A stretch of DNA of 64,000 bases, from positions 1 to 64,000 of the forward strand of contig NZ_LVEG02000004.1 of assembly GCF_001614315.2 (NCBI RefSeq), in the 5' to 3' direction. How positions within the stretch are numbered: position 1 is the first letter of the stretch; every line of letters begins with the position of its first letter. A program made the translations under genes and the position numbers. This document shows, piece by piece, positions 57,192 to 64,000 of this stretch. This stretch comes from Halofilum ochraceum (GTDB lineage: Bacteria > Pseudomonadota > Gammaproteobacteria > XJ16 > Halofilaceae). Under the pieces are notes generated by a model. The model did not search any database and was not told the DNA's origin. It was given only the letters and a program-made list of their open reading frames with translations.

Positions 57192-57683
57192 ATGACCGAT
57201 ACGATCTCGACCCCCGATCTCTGCGACGCATACCCCGATCTGGTGCGCGTGCTGGAGCCGATGCTGGCGAACTTCGGTGGCATCGATGCCTTCGGCGGGG
57301 CGGCGGTGACCGTGAAGTGTTTCGAGGACAACTCGGTCGTCAAGGAACTCGTCGCCTCGCCCGGTGAGGGGCGCGTGATCGTCGTGGACGGCGGGGGTTC
57401 GATGCGCCGCGCGCTGCTGGGCGATCAGGTGGCGGCGCAGGCGGCGAAAAACGGCTGGGCCGGCCTGGTGATTTTCGGTTGTGTGCGTGACGTGGACGAA
57501 CTGGCCGAGACCGAACTGGGTATCCAGGCGATCGGCTCGGTACCGGTGAAAACCGAGAAGCGCGGTATCGGCGATCGCGATGTGCCGGTGACGTTCGGGG
57601 GCGTGACGGTGAGGCCCGGTGACTGGGTTTATGCGGATAACAATGGCGTGATCGTGGCCGATCGGGAGCTTGTGCCTGAGTGA
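57192..57683 (+). CDS. rraA: RraA, ribonuclease E activity regulator
   Basis: The 163-residue protein closely matches Rra[75 protein letters not shown] and [12 protein letters not shown]. It binds RNase E and inhibits RNA decay in E. coli; related proteins are aldolases or decarboxylases, but those lack parts of this signature. GGAGG lies four bases upstream of the ATG. It converges on the FAH-family gene. Confidence 0.92.
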   Translation: MTDTISTPDLCDAYPDLVRVLEPMLANFGGIDAFGGAAVTVKCFEDNSVVKELVASPGEGRVIVVDGGGSMRRALLGDQVAAQAAKNGWAGLVIFGCVRDVDELAETELGIQAIGSVPVKTEKRGIGDRDVPVTFGGVTVRPGDWVYADNNGVIVADRELVPE

Positions 57684-57708
57684 GGACGTGATCGATCCTC
57701 GGGGCGGT

Positions 57709-57733
57709 TCGCGAGCAAGCTCGCTCCTACAGG
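57709..57733. repeat. REP-like element, family A, single arm
   Basis: TCGCGAGCAAGCTCGCTCCT-ACAGG, the left-arm form of family A, lies just after rraA. Confidence 0.85.
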
Positions 57734-57755
57734 GGGGATGATCGTGTTGCGCGGC

Positions 57756-57784
57756 GCCCGGATGGAGTGAAACGCAATCCGGGG
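57756..57784. repeat. REP-like element, family C
   Basis: GCCCGGATGGAGTGAAACGC-AATCCGGGG forms an interrupted hairpin (CCCGGAT/ATCCGGG). Two more copies occur at 58689-58793. Confidence 0.75.
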
Positions 57785-57805
57785 AATGATGGTTATTCCC
57801 GGATC

Positions 57806-58660
57806 CTATTCACTGATCGTGTTGCGCAGTGCGCCGAGCCCTTCGATGTGACATTCGACGACGTCGCCGGTGTGCAGATACTCCGGCGGTGTCCGTGCGA
57901 AGCCGACGCCGGCCGGCGTCCCGGTGGCGATGATGTCGCCGGGCAGCAGGGTCATGACGGTCGACAGTTCCTCGATGATGCGCGGGATGTCGAAGATCAG
58001 GTTCCGCGTGCTGGAGTCCTGCTTCACGTCGCCATTGACGGTACTGCTGATCGCGAGCGCGTGCGGATCGGGGACCGCGTCGGCGGTGGTGATCCAGGGC
58101 CCCATCGGGCAGCTCGCGTCCATGCTCTTGCCGAGGAAGAACTGTTTGTGGTGCTTCTGGCGTTCGCGCGCCGATAGATCGTTCACGATCGTGTAGCCGA
58201 ACACGTGTTGCATCGCCTCGCTCCGGGCGATGAAGCGACCGCCGCGACCGATGACGAAGGCCAGCTCGACCTCCCAGTCGAGCCGGCGGGTCACGCGTGA
58301 ATCCACGGGGATGTCCGCGTAAGGGCCGGTTACCGTCGTCGTGGCCTTCGTGAATACGACCGGTGACCGGGGCAACTCGACCTGGTCGGGCGTCGTACCC
58401 TGCGACTCGGCCGCGTGGTCCGCATAGTTCAGACCGAGGCACATGACGTTGCGCCGCGGTTCCGGGATCGGGGCGCGCAGTTCGCAGTCCGCCAGTGGAA
58501 TGTGCTCCCAGTCCGCCGTGTCCGGCAGATCGCCGCCCGCTTCGATCAGGGCACGCAGGCTGGCCGGCGCAGCGCCATCCCCAGGCGCGAGGTACACCGT
58601 CGATCCGTCAACGACACCCCAGCGCTCCGATTGTCCCACCCGCATACTTGCGAACTGCAT
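57806..58660 (-). CDS. Fumarylacetoacetate hydrolase-family protein
   Basis: The 284-residue protein matches the FAH family: RRNVMCLGLNYADHAAES, PVVFTKATTTVTGP, LDWEVELAFVIGRGGRFI with the metal-binding Glu residues, GYTIVNDLSARERQ and LLPGDIIATGTPAGVGFA. Members include ureidoglycolate lyase, oxaloacetate tautomerases and acylpyruvases; the substrate here is unknown. GGAGG lies four bases before the ATG. Family C repeats flank it. Confidence 0.92.
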   Translation of the reverse strand: MQFASMRVGQSERWGVVDGSTVYLAPGDGAAPASLRALIEAGGDLPDTADWEHIPLADCELRAPIPEPRRNVMCLGLNYADHAAESQGTTPDQVELPRSPVVFTKATTTVTGPYADIPVDSRVTRRLDWEVELAFVIGRGGRFIARSEAMQHVFGYTIVNDLSARERQKHHKQFFLGKSMDASCPMGPWITTADAVPDPHALAISSTVNGDVKQDSSTRNLIFDIPRIIEELSTVMTLLPGDIIATGTPAGVGFARTPPEYLHTGDVVECHIEGLGALRNTISE

Positions 58661-58688
58661 GACGCCTCCAGTTGTTGTTCCCCGCATC

Positions 58689-58793
58689 GTAGCCCGGATG
58701 AAGTGAAACGGAATCCGGGAAACGTCTGCACGGCATCGCCCGGAATCGTGTTCGAACAAGCCCCCGGATTCCGTTCCACTCCATCCGGGCTAC
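58689..58793. repeat. REP-like element, family C, inverted pair
   Basis: GTAGCCCGGATGAAGTGAAA-CGGAATCCGGGA (58689-58720) and its inverted counterpart CCCCGGATTCCGTTCCACTC-CATCCGGGCTAC (58762-58793) face each other across 41 bases, upstream of the FAH-family gene. Confidence 0.8.
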
Positions 58794-58869
58794 TGCGCTA
58801 TGCCATTGGATCGCGAATCCGGCTCAGAATCGACCGGAGTCCCTGAAATGGACTCCGGGGATCGCCCGT

Positions 58870-59520
58870 TTACTCGTCCGGCAACAAACGGATCCTGCCG
58901 TACCGGGCCACCGAACGACTGTCCGTATTGTCGCTGTCGGTCATGATCGCGATGCCGTGGATCGTCCCGGGCGCTTCGCCAAACGCCGCCTGCCAGTCCT
59001 CACGCAGATCGCGCCGGTAGGTGACCCACTCGCCGCGGCGTTCATCGCCCCGTTCGACCGAGATCATGTGCGCCCGCCCGGTGAAGGCATTGGGCCATTG
59101 GGTGCCGGGCGCGAGTTCGCGTGACCAGACGTAGTTCAGCGCGCGTGCACTGAGTTTGCCGAAGAATCCTTCCTGGACCACGTAGATGCGGGCGCCGTAG
59201 TCATCGCCGGCTTTCTCGCGTTCACTGGCCTCGCCCTGCGGCAGCTCATCGACCCGCCAGCTCCATTCCAGCCAGGGCGTCTCGCTGACGTCGATCTCGA
59301 TCTCGTGGTACAGCGCCGTGGCGCCATCCTCCGCGACGGCCTCCACCGCCGGCCGATCGTCCTCGGCCAGGCGATACGTGACCGCCCCGTCGAACTCGCG
59401 CTGCGGCCAATCCGCGATCTCCGCGGGCGTGAACTCGAGCCGGTCCGGTGCCTCGTCCGCGAACGCGGCGGGCAGGGCGGTCAGCGCCAGGATGGCGAGC
59501 GGCAGAATGCGCGGGAACAT
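58870..59520 (-). CDS. DUF3047 family periplasmic protein
   Basis: The 216-residue protein has a signal peptide (MFPRILPLAILALTALPAAF, cleavage near AFA-DE) and the DUF3047 pattern: WLEWSWRVDELPQGE, GARIYVVQEGFFGKLSARAL, NYVWSRELAPGTQWPNAFT and IHGIAIMTDSDNTDSRSVA. The function is unknown; the fold resembles carbohydrate-binding beta-sandwiches. It begins four bases past the lipoprotein gene, so the two are cotranscribed. Confidence 0.85.
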   Translation of the reverse strand: MFPRILPLAILALTALPAAFADEAPDRLEFTPAEIADWPQREFDGAVTYRLAEDDRPAVEAVAEDGATALYHEIEIDVSETPWLEWSWRVDELPQGEASEREKAGDDYGARIYVVQEGFFGKLSARALNYVWSRELAPGTQWPNAFTGRAHMISVERGDERRGEWVTYRRDLREDWQAAFGEAPGTIHGIAIMTDSDNTDSRSVARYGRIRLLPDE

Positions 59521-59524
59521 GGCT

Positions 59525-61066
59525 TTATTCCGGTTCCAGCAGGCGTTCCAGCAGCCGCGGGTCGTCGAAATGGCGGCGCCCGACGAAGGCGATGGCATGC
59601 GTTCCCCACTGACGCATCGCGCCAGCGCTGGGGACGCCGAAAGGCCAGAAGAAGAAGCGTTCCAGGCGCGCGCTGGACGGGATCAGGCCATCCGGCGCGA
59701 ACGCGCTGGCGTTACCACCGTCCGGGCGGGACAGGGACCGAAGTTGCCCGAAGGGCAGCGGTGCGAGTGCCGTGATGTCACCGGCCGGGCGCTCGACCGA
59801 TTCGAGTCCCGCGAGGTAATGCGTGGCGCTGTCCGCCCGCACCACCAGCCGCTCGTCCGCGGAATAGTCCGGTGCACGTACGGGGCTTGCGACCGGCTCG
59901 GCGTCACCGGGCATATCGGCGACGCGCCAGCCATCGGTCGGGAACAGCGTGTAGTAACAGCCGCAGGGGTGGATGCTGTCGTAGGCCAGCGGTTCGCCGT
60001 CCGGCCCGAGCGTGACGCGCCAGATCAGGCCGTCGAGATGGCCGCCGTACATATCGATGGCGCCTTCCTTCGGCCGTTCCGGGAACCAGATCATGTAGTT
60101 GAGCTGCAGCAGCACCTCGTCGCCGAAACGGGTCCATGACAGGCGCCGGTATTCAGCCGGTCGGTTGGTATCGGCGGCCGGGCGCTCGCCGTCGGTGAGC
60201 CGCAGTGCGCCGGGGTGATCGGAGTCGCTGGTCGTGGAGATCTCCCACACGGGGGCATGCGCATCGAACAGCCGAGCGGCCTCCGAGCGCGTCGGAGCGG
60301 GAATGCCGAGTGCATCGCGCTCGACTGCGCGCGCCGTTTCCACGGCGTCGCGACGGCCTTCGCTGTCGACCGCGTAGCGCCGGACGGGCTCATCGGCCGG
60401 TTCGCCGAACACCGCGTCACGCTCTGCCTGGTAATCGACGATCTGCGGTCGCGCGACCAGCCGGGCGATGGGATAGAAGCCGACGACGCGCTGCCAGGTG
60501 ATGTATTCATCGGGCGCGACCGCCGCCTCGCGGAGGCGCTCCCGCGCCGCCTCTCCCGCGAACGTGTCGCGATTCAGGTGTTCCCGGCAGGCGGCCAGTC
60601 CGGATTCGAGACCGGTGGGCAGGCCGGCCTCCGCCGCTGCCGGTGCCCATGTATCGGTCAGTCCTTCCCTGCGCGCCTGCGGCAGGTTCGCGAGTTCGTG
60701 CCGGCGGGCATCCGCGGCGGTCTCCCCGAGCCGCCCGAGCCAGGCTTCGAATCGCCGATCGGAATCGGTCTCGTCGGCGAAGGAGGCGAGCGGCCGGGTC
60801 ACGCGCAGCCAGGGGAAGCCCTCGATGCGTTTCGCGCCCGCGTCTTCCACGTCCGCGCCGGCCACGGCCGCATCCACACGCGCGATCTGCGCACGGCACA
60901 GGCCGACGCGGTCGGCCGGATCTTCCGGGAGCGGTGCGGTGGTGGCGCAACCGCCGAGCAGTAGCAGCGCGAGCGCCGTGGCGCCCGCGCGGCCGCAACG
61001 GCGCTCAGAGTTCGCCGCCGGCCTGGCTCCACTCGCTGGGCGTGTAGGCACGGATGGATACGGCAT
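59525..61066 (-). CDS. Uncharacterised lipoprotein
   Basis: I do not recognise this 513-residue protein. It has a lipoprotein signal peptide (TALALLLLGGC, Cys at about residue 36-41) and no membrane span thereafter. Two patches look conserved: LSWTRFGDEVLLQLNYMIWF and the Cys-rich IHPCGCYYTLFPTDGW, plus FFFWPFGVP near the end. The start is uncertain; ATG 61066 and GTG 61051 both lie inside bolA. It is coupled to DUF3047 downstream, suggesting an outer-membrane or periplasmic pair. Confidence 0.7.
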   Translation of the reverse strand: MPYPSVPTRPASGARPAANSERRCGRAGATALALLLLGGCATTAPLPEDPADRVGLCRAQIARVDAAVAGADVEDAGAKRIEGFPWLRVTRPLASFADETDSDRRFEAWLGRLGETAADARRHELANLPQARREGLTDTWAPAAAEAGLPTGLESGLAACREHLNRDTFAGEAARERLREAAVAPDEYITWQRVVGFYPIARLVARPQIVDYQAERDAVFGEPADEPVRRYAVDSEGRRDAVETARAVERDALGIPAPTRSEAARLFDAHAPVWEISTTSDSDHPGALRLTDGERPAADTNRPAEYRRLSWTRFGDEVLLQLNYMIWFPERPKEGAIDMYGGHLDGLIWRVTLGPDGEPLAYDSIHPCGCYYTLFPTDGWRVADMPGDAEPVASPVRAPDYSADERLVVRADSATHYLAGLESVERPAGDITALAPLPFGQLRSLSRPDGGNASAFAPDGLIPSSARLERFFFWPFGVPSAGAMRQWGTHAIAFVGRRHFDDPRLLERLLEPE

Positions 61067-61256
61067 GGACTTCGCCCGATTTGATCTGATCGTCCAGCGC
61101 CGCATAGACCAGGCGGTGCTTCGCGAGGATGCTCTTGCCTTCGAAGGCGTCGCTGATGACCGTCGCCTCGAACTTGCCGCCACCTCCCTCGACCTTCGCT
61201 TTGGCGTCCGGGATATAGGCTTCGATCAGGCGGGCGTACTCTTCGGTCTGCGACAT
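61005..61256 (-). CDS. BolA-family protein (IbaG/YrbA-like)
   Basis: The 83-residue protein has the BolA fold pattern: LIEAYIPDAKAKVEGGGGKF, ATVISDAFEGKSILAKHRLV and YAALDDQIKSGEVHAVSI with the conserved H-R and the final His of the BolA-monothiol glutaredoxin cluster site. BolA-type proteins bind [2Fe-2S] clusters with Grx4. GGAGG lies four bases before the ATG. It overlaps the start of the lipoprotein gene. Confidence 0.93.
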   Translation of the reverse strand: MSQTEEYARLIEAYIPDAKAKVEGGGGKFEATVISDAFEGKSILAKHRLVYAALDDQIKSGEVHAVSIRAYTPSEWSQAGGEL

Positions 61257-61321
61257 GGGGCCTCCGTCGGTTGCGTGCGGCCGATTATAGCCCCCTGGCG
61301 GGGTCGGACCGAAGCCGTGAC

Positions 61322-62176
61322 CTACAGACTGCGCAACTCGACGTGCTCGATGCCGACGTATTCCTCGATCACCGGCATCAATTCATGAATGCGCTGCTGA
61401 ACGCGATCGGCGAGGAGCAGGGTGCGGTCGATGCCCTCGGTCCAGCCGTAGATCGAATGAGTCAGCTGGTCGGGCGTGCGCACGTTCTGCTGGATGTCGT
61501 TCAGCAGCTTGCGGAACTCGGATGGCGTCGGCTGCACGCCGAGCTCGCGAAACAGCGCGCCGAGGTGCTCCATCAGCTCGTCCGCTTCCGGGCCGAGACC
61601 GAAGTCGGCGGACTCGTAATCGCTCTCGCCGACCGATGCCTTCGGCACCCATGCGCTGAAGCTCGCCTTCTGCAGCGAGTGGTAGAGCGACTCCTCGGAG
61701 ATCAGCAGGACCAGCAGATTCTGCGGATTGGCGCTGAACGTGGCATCGCGGAAATGCCATTCGGCCGCGGTCAGGAACTCGTACAGGCGGATATGTTCGC
61801 GGAAGTCCGCCGCCTGCAGCTGGTCCAGGATGAGGATCGTCTTCTCGCCCTCGGAATACGCGCAGGCGTCGCTCATCACGCGCTCGAACGCCGGGATGGG
61901 TGGCTCTTCCCGCCCGTCCTCATCCTTCGACGGCGGCGGGATCACCTTCGGCGGCGGCTCGTTCTGCTGGGTGAAGTCGTGGTACACGCGCTGCGGATAA
62001 TCCAGCGCCGAGGCCAGCGCGGAGGCGAAGGCCGTCTTGCGGCGCCCGGAGTCGCCCTCGACATTCAGGGCCGGCACCTGCTCGGTCGGCTGCGACAGCA
62101 CGCAGCGCAGGTGATACCCGTAGTCGATATTCGACTCGAAGCCGAAATCCGCCATCCGTTCGCGCAGCGTCGCCAT
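61322..62176 (-). CDS. Uncharacterised P-loop-like ATPase
   Basis: I do not recognise this 284-residue protein. A Walker A-like GDSGRRKT at residues 41-48 has Arg where Gly is expected (Gx4GK[ST]). A Walker B-like KTILILDQ and a QNLLVLLISEESLYHS segment follow. There is a Pro/Lys-rich insert (PPPKVIPPPSKDEDGREEPP). No signal peptide or membrane span is present. The ATG at 62176 has GGAG five bases upstream. It lies between nadC and bolA on the same strand. Confidence 0.75.
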   Translation of the reverse strand: MATLRERMADFGFESNIDYGYHLRCVLSQPTEQVPALNVEGDSGRRKTAFASALASALDYPQRVYHDFTQQNEPPPKVIPPPSKDEDGREEPPIPAFERVMSDACAYSEGEKTILILDQLQAADFREHIRLYEFLTAAEWHFRDATFSANPQNLLVLLISEESLYHSLQKASFSAWVPKASVGESDYESADFGLGPEADELMEHLGALFRELGVQPTPSEFRKLLNDIQQNVRTPDQLTHSIYGWTEGIDRTLLLADRVQQRIHELMPVIEEYVGIEHVELRSL

Positions 62177-62227
62177 GGTCTCTCCAGCGTTCACGCGGAC
62201 CCCAGTGTACCGTCCGGCTCCCGCGTG

Positions 62228-63136
62228 TCAGGCGCCGCCCGTCGGCGCGTTGCCCCCGGACACCCCGTCACCGGCGAACCGCATGGACAGATCCAGCGCC
62301 GCGATATCCTTGGTCAGCGCCCCGATCGAGATACAGTCGACGCCGGTTTCGGCGACCGCGCGGACGTTCGCCAGCGTGATGCCGCCGGACGCCTCCAGCC
62401 ACGCGCGCCCCGCGTTGTCGCTGACGGCGGTGCGCAGATCATCGAGGGAGAAGTTGTCGAGCAGGAGGCGGTCGGCGCCGGCCGCGAGCGCCTCGCGGAC
62501 CTGGTCGAGCGTTTCCACCTCGACCGTCAGCGGGGCCTCGGGATGCTCCGCGCGCAGCGCCTGCACGGCGGCCGTGATGCCGCCGGCGGCGTGCAGGTGG
62601 TTCTCCTTGAGCATCGCCGCGTCGTACAGGCCCATCCGGTGGTTCGCGCCGCCGCCGCAGGCGACCGCGTACTTCTGCGCCTGGCGCAGCCCCGGCAGTG
62701 TCTTGCGGGTATCAAGGATGGCCGTATCGGTGCCCGCGACGGCGTCGACATAGGCGCGGGTCGCCGTCGCGACGCCGGACAGCAGCTGCAGGAAATTCAG
62801 CGCGCTGCGCTCGGCCGTGAACAGCGCCCGCGCCGGCCCCTCCAGCGAGCACAGCGCCGTCTCCGCCGCGACCGAGGCGCCCTCGTCGACATGCCATTCG
62901 ATCGTTACCCGTGGATCGACCGAATGGAACACCCCGTCGAACCACGGCCGCCCGCAGACCACGCCGGGTGCCCGCGCGATTACCCGCGCGCGCTCGATGC
63001 GGTCGGCGGGGATCGCCGCGGCGCTGAGGTCGCCGCCGCCCACGTCTTCCGCAAGGGCGCGGGCGATGTCGTCATCCACACTGGCGGGTTGCCGCAAGAC
63101 TGCTTCCTCCGTTTCGGGCACGCGATTGGACGTCAT
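62228..63136 (-). CDS. nadC: Nicotinate-nucleotide pyrophosphorylase (quinolinate phosphoribosyltransferase)
   Basis: The 302-residue protein has the NadC pattern: [90 protein letters not shown] and [10 protein letters not shown]. It converts quinolinate and PRPP to nicotinate mononucleotide in NAD synthesis and partners the nadA product at 12011. An upstream ATG at 63172 would add 12 residues. Neither has a clear ribosome site. Confidence 0.95.
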   Translation of the reverse strand: MTSNRVPETEEAVLRQPASVDDDIARALAEDVGGGDLSAAAIPADRIERARVIARAPGVVCGRPWFDGVFHSVDPRVTIEWHVDEGASVAAETALCSLEGPARALFTAERSALNFLQLLSGVATATRAYVDAVAGTDTAILDTRKTLPGLRQAQKYAVACGGGANHRMGLYDAAMLKENHLHAAGGITAAVQALRAEHPEAPLTVEVETLDQVREALAAGADRLLLDNFSLDDLRTAVSDNAGRAWLEASGGITLANVRAVAETGVDCISIGALTKDIAALDLSMRFAGDGVSGGNAPTGGA

Positions 63137-63201
63137 GGCCGCCGGCGTTGCAAGCGTACAGCCCACAGACATGCGCGCCGCCGGTGGAATCCTGACAGCC
63201 G

Positions 63202-63272
63202 TGTCGGACTGAAGTCCGACCTACGGTGTATCAAAGCGCTTCTGGAGCCGTAGGTCGGGCTTAAGCCCGACA
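63202..63272. repeat. REP/BIME-like element, family B, inverted pair
   Basis: TGTCGGACTGAAGTCCGACC-TAC (63202-63224) and GTAGGTCGGGCTTAAGCCCG-ACA (63250-63272) are opposite copies of family B, upstream of nadC. Confidence 0.82.
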
Positions 63273-63378
63273 CCGCCGCAGCACAAGAATCCCGTCTTGC
63301 ATACCGATCCACAGGATTCCCCAGCCCGTTCAACCGACCGTCATCAACCGCCCACCACCACAAAGCCACGCACCCAGG

Positions 63379-64000
63379 TCACCCCTTCGCCGGCCCTTCA
63401 TCGAGCTCGCTGCCGCCGCGACCCGCATCACGGTCCTGGTGATCCACACACCCCTCGCCATACTCGATCTGCAGCGTGACGTGTTCCACCCCGAAGCGCT
63501 CCAGCAGCACGGCCTTGATCCGCGCGACCAGCGCATCGTGCGCCACCGCGCCATCCGCACGGGCGTGCAGACTCATCATCGGCCGCTCGCCGGACAGGCT
63601 CCAGGCATGGATGTGGTGGACGTCGATCAGCCCCTCGACCGCGGTCGGCAGCACCCGCTCGATCTCATGCGGATCCACCCCCGGCGGCGCACCTTCAAGC
63701 AGAACATGGGTGGCCTCGCGCAGCACGAACCAGGCGGCGCGCAGCACCAGCAACGCCACCAGCAGCGACAGAATCGGATCGATCGGCGTCCAGCCGGTCA
63801 CCAGGATCACGCCGGCCGCGAGAATCGCGCCCACCGAACCGAGCAGATCCCCGAGCACATGCACCGCCGCACCGCGCATATTGAGGTTATCCCGCGAGCC
63901 ACCGTGCAACAGTGCGAAGGCAACGATATTCACTAGCAGACCGACGACCGCGATCGCCAGCATCGTCCCGCCCATCACCGGCGTCGGTTCCAGCAACCGG
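63379..64000 (-). CDS. Cation diffusion facilitator transporter (C-terminal part)
   Basis: At least 207 residues are present; the N-terminal part lies past the right edge. It has membrane segments AIAVVGLLVNIVAFALL and ILAAGVILVTG, the metal-site HVLGDLLGS helix (Hx3D), and the cytoplasmic domain with LIDVHHIHAWSLSG and VEHVTLQIEYGEGC. These indicate a zinc/cobalt/cadmium exporter of the ZitB/CzcD type. The metal cannot be fixed. Confidence 0.92.
   Translation of the reverse strand, partial: RLLEPTPVMGGTMLAIAVVGLLVNIVAFALLHGGSRDNLNMRGAAVHVLGDLLGSVGAILAAGVILVTGWTPIDPILSLLVALLVLRAAWFVLREATHVLLEGAPPGVDPHEIERVLPTAVEGLIDVHHIHAWSLSGERPMMSLHARADGAVAHDALVARIKAVLLERFGVEHVTLQIEYGEGCVDHQDRDAGRGGSELDEGPAKG

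Noticed and set aside
57192-57683. 4-hydroxy-4-methyl-2-oxoglutarate aldolase instead of RraA
   Set aside because: The N-terminal [10 protein letters not shown] and the VTVKCFEDN and [18 protein letters not shown] segments agree with RraA.
61271-63253. Plus-strand open frame of about 660 codons opposite nadC and the P-loop gene
   Set aside because: It spans two real minus-strand genes and the gap between them, with no domain.

Overview
The window is dense, high-GC chromosomal DNA from a gammaproteobacterium. It carries no plasmid or phage genes, rRNA, tRNA or CRISPR array. Gene content and order (accB-aroQ-tlpA-dsbD-cutA-fxsA-groES-groEL, glnE-ilvE next to LPS core genes, PutP, trehalose synthesis, GroESL under a CIRCE operator) suggest a halotolerant member of the Chromatiales/Ectothiorhodospiraceae or a close relative. 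That placement is an inference from synteny and protein likeness, not a measured phylogeny.

Layout. 1-4.3 kb: fatty-acid, shikimate and periplasmic thiol-redox genes on the minus strand, then fxsA. 4.3-6.5 kb: groESL with a sigma70-like promoter overlapping a CIRCE element and a strong terminator. 6.5-12 kb: a MgtC/DUF4010 membrane protein and a translationally coupled otsB-GH15-otsA trehalose operon. 12-18.5 kb: nadA, an Irr-type Fur-family regulator, glnE, ilvE and a small zinc-finger gene.

18.5-29.6 kb is the most unusual part. Four sulfotransferase-like genes are interleaved with five mutually similar GT4 glycosyltransferases and an O-antigen ligase/polymerase-like gene, in DNA of visibly lower GC. 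It sits where related bacteria keep LPS core genes and runs directly into hldE, two LPS sugar kinases, a heptosyltransferase, waaA and an LpxL-type acyltransferase (29.8-36.4 kb). Together this suggests an LPS or surface glycan that may be sulfated.

36.4-44.3 kb: an isochorismatase-family gene, tolC, a pcm-like methyltransferase, and a TetR-controlled RND efflux pair. 44.3-46.4 kb: thiC behind a TPP riboswitch whose expression platform can be read from the sequence. 46.5-50.3 kb: an XRE-cupin regulator convergent to an acetoacetate decarboxylase-like/putP/SDR operon with a palindromic operator-like site. 50.5-64 kb: murI, tpx, a YgjP-like metallopeptidase, a Tiki/ChaN-like protein, srkA, a DUF815 ATPase beside a J-domain protein, rraA, a FAH-family hydrolase, several uncharacterised genes, bolA, nadC and a truncated CDF transporter.

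Short palindromic repeats of at least four families (REP/BIME-like) fill many intergenic gaps. No transposase that could mobilise them lies in the window. Many neighbouring genes overlap by four bases (ATGA, GTGA, TTGA), indicating translational coupling.
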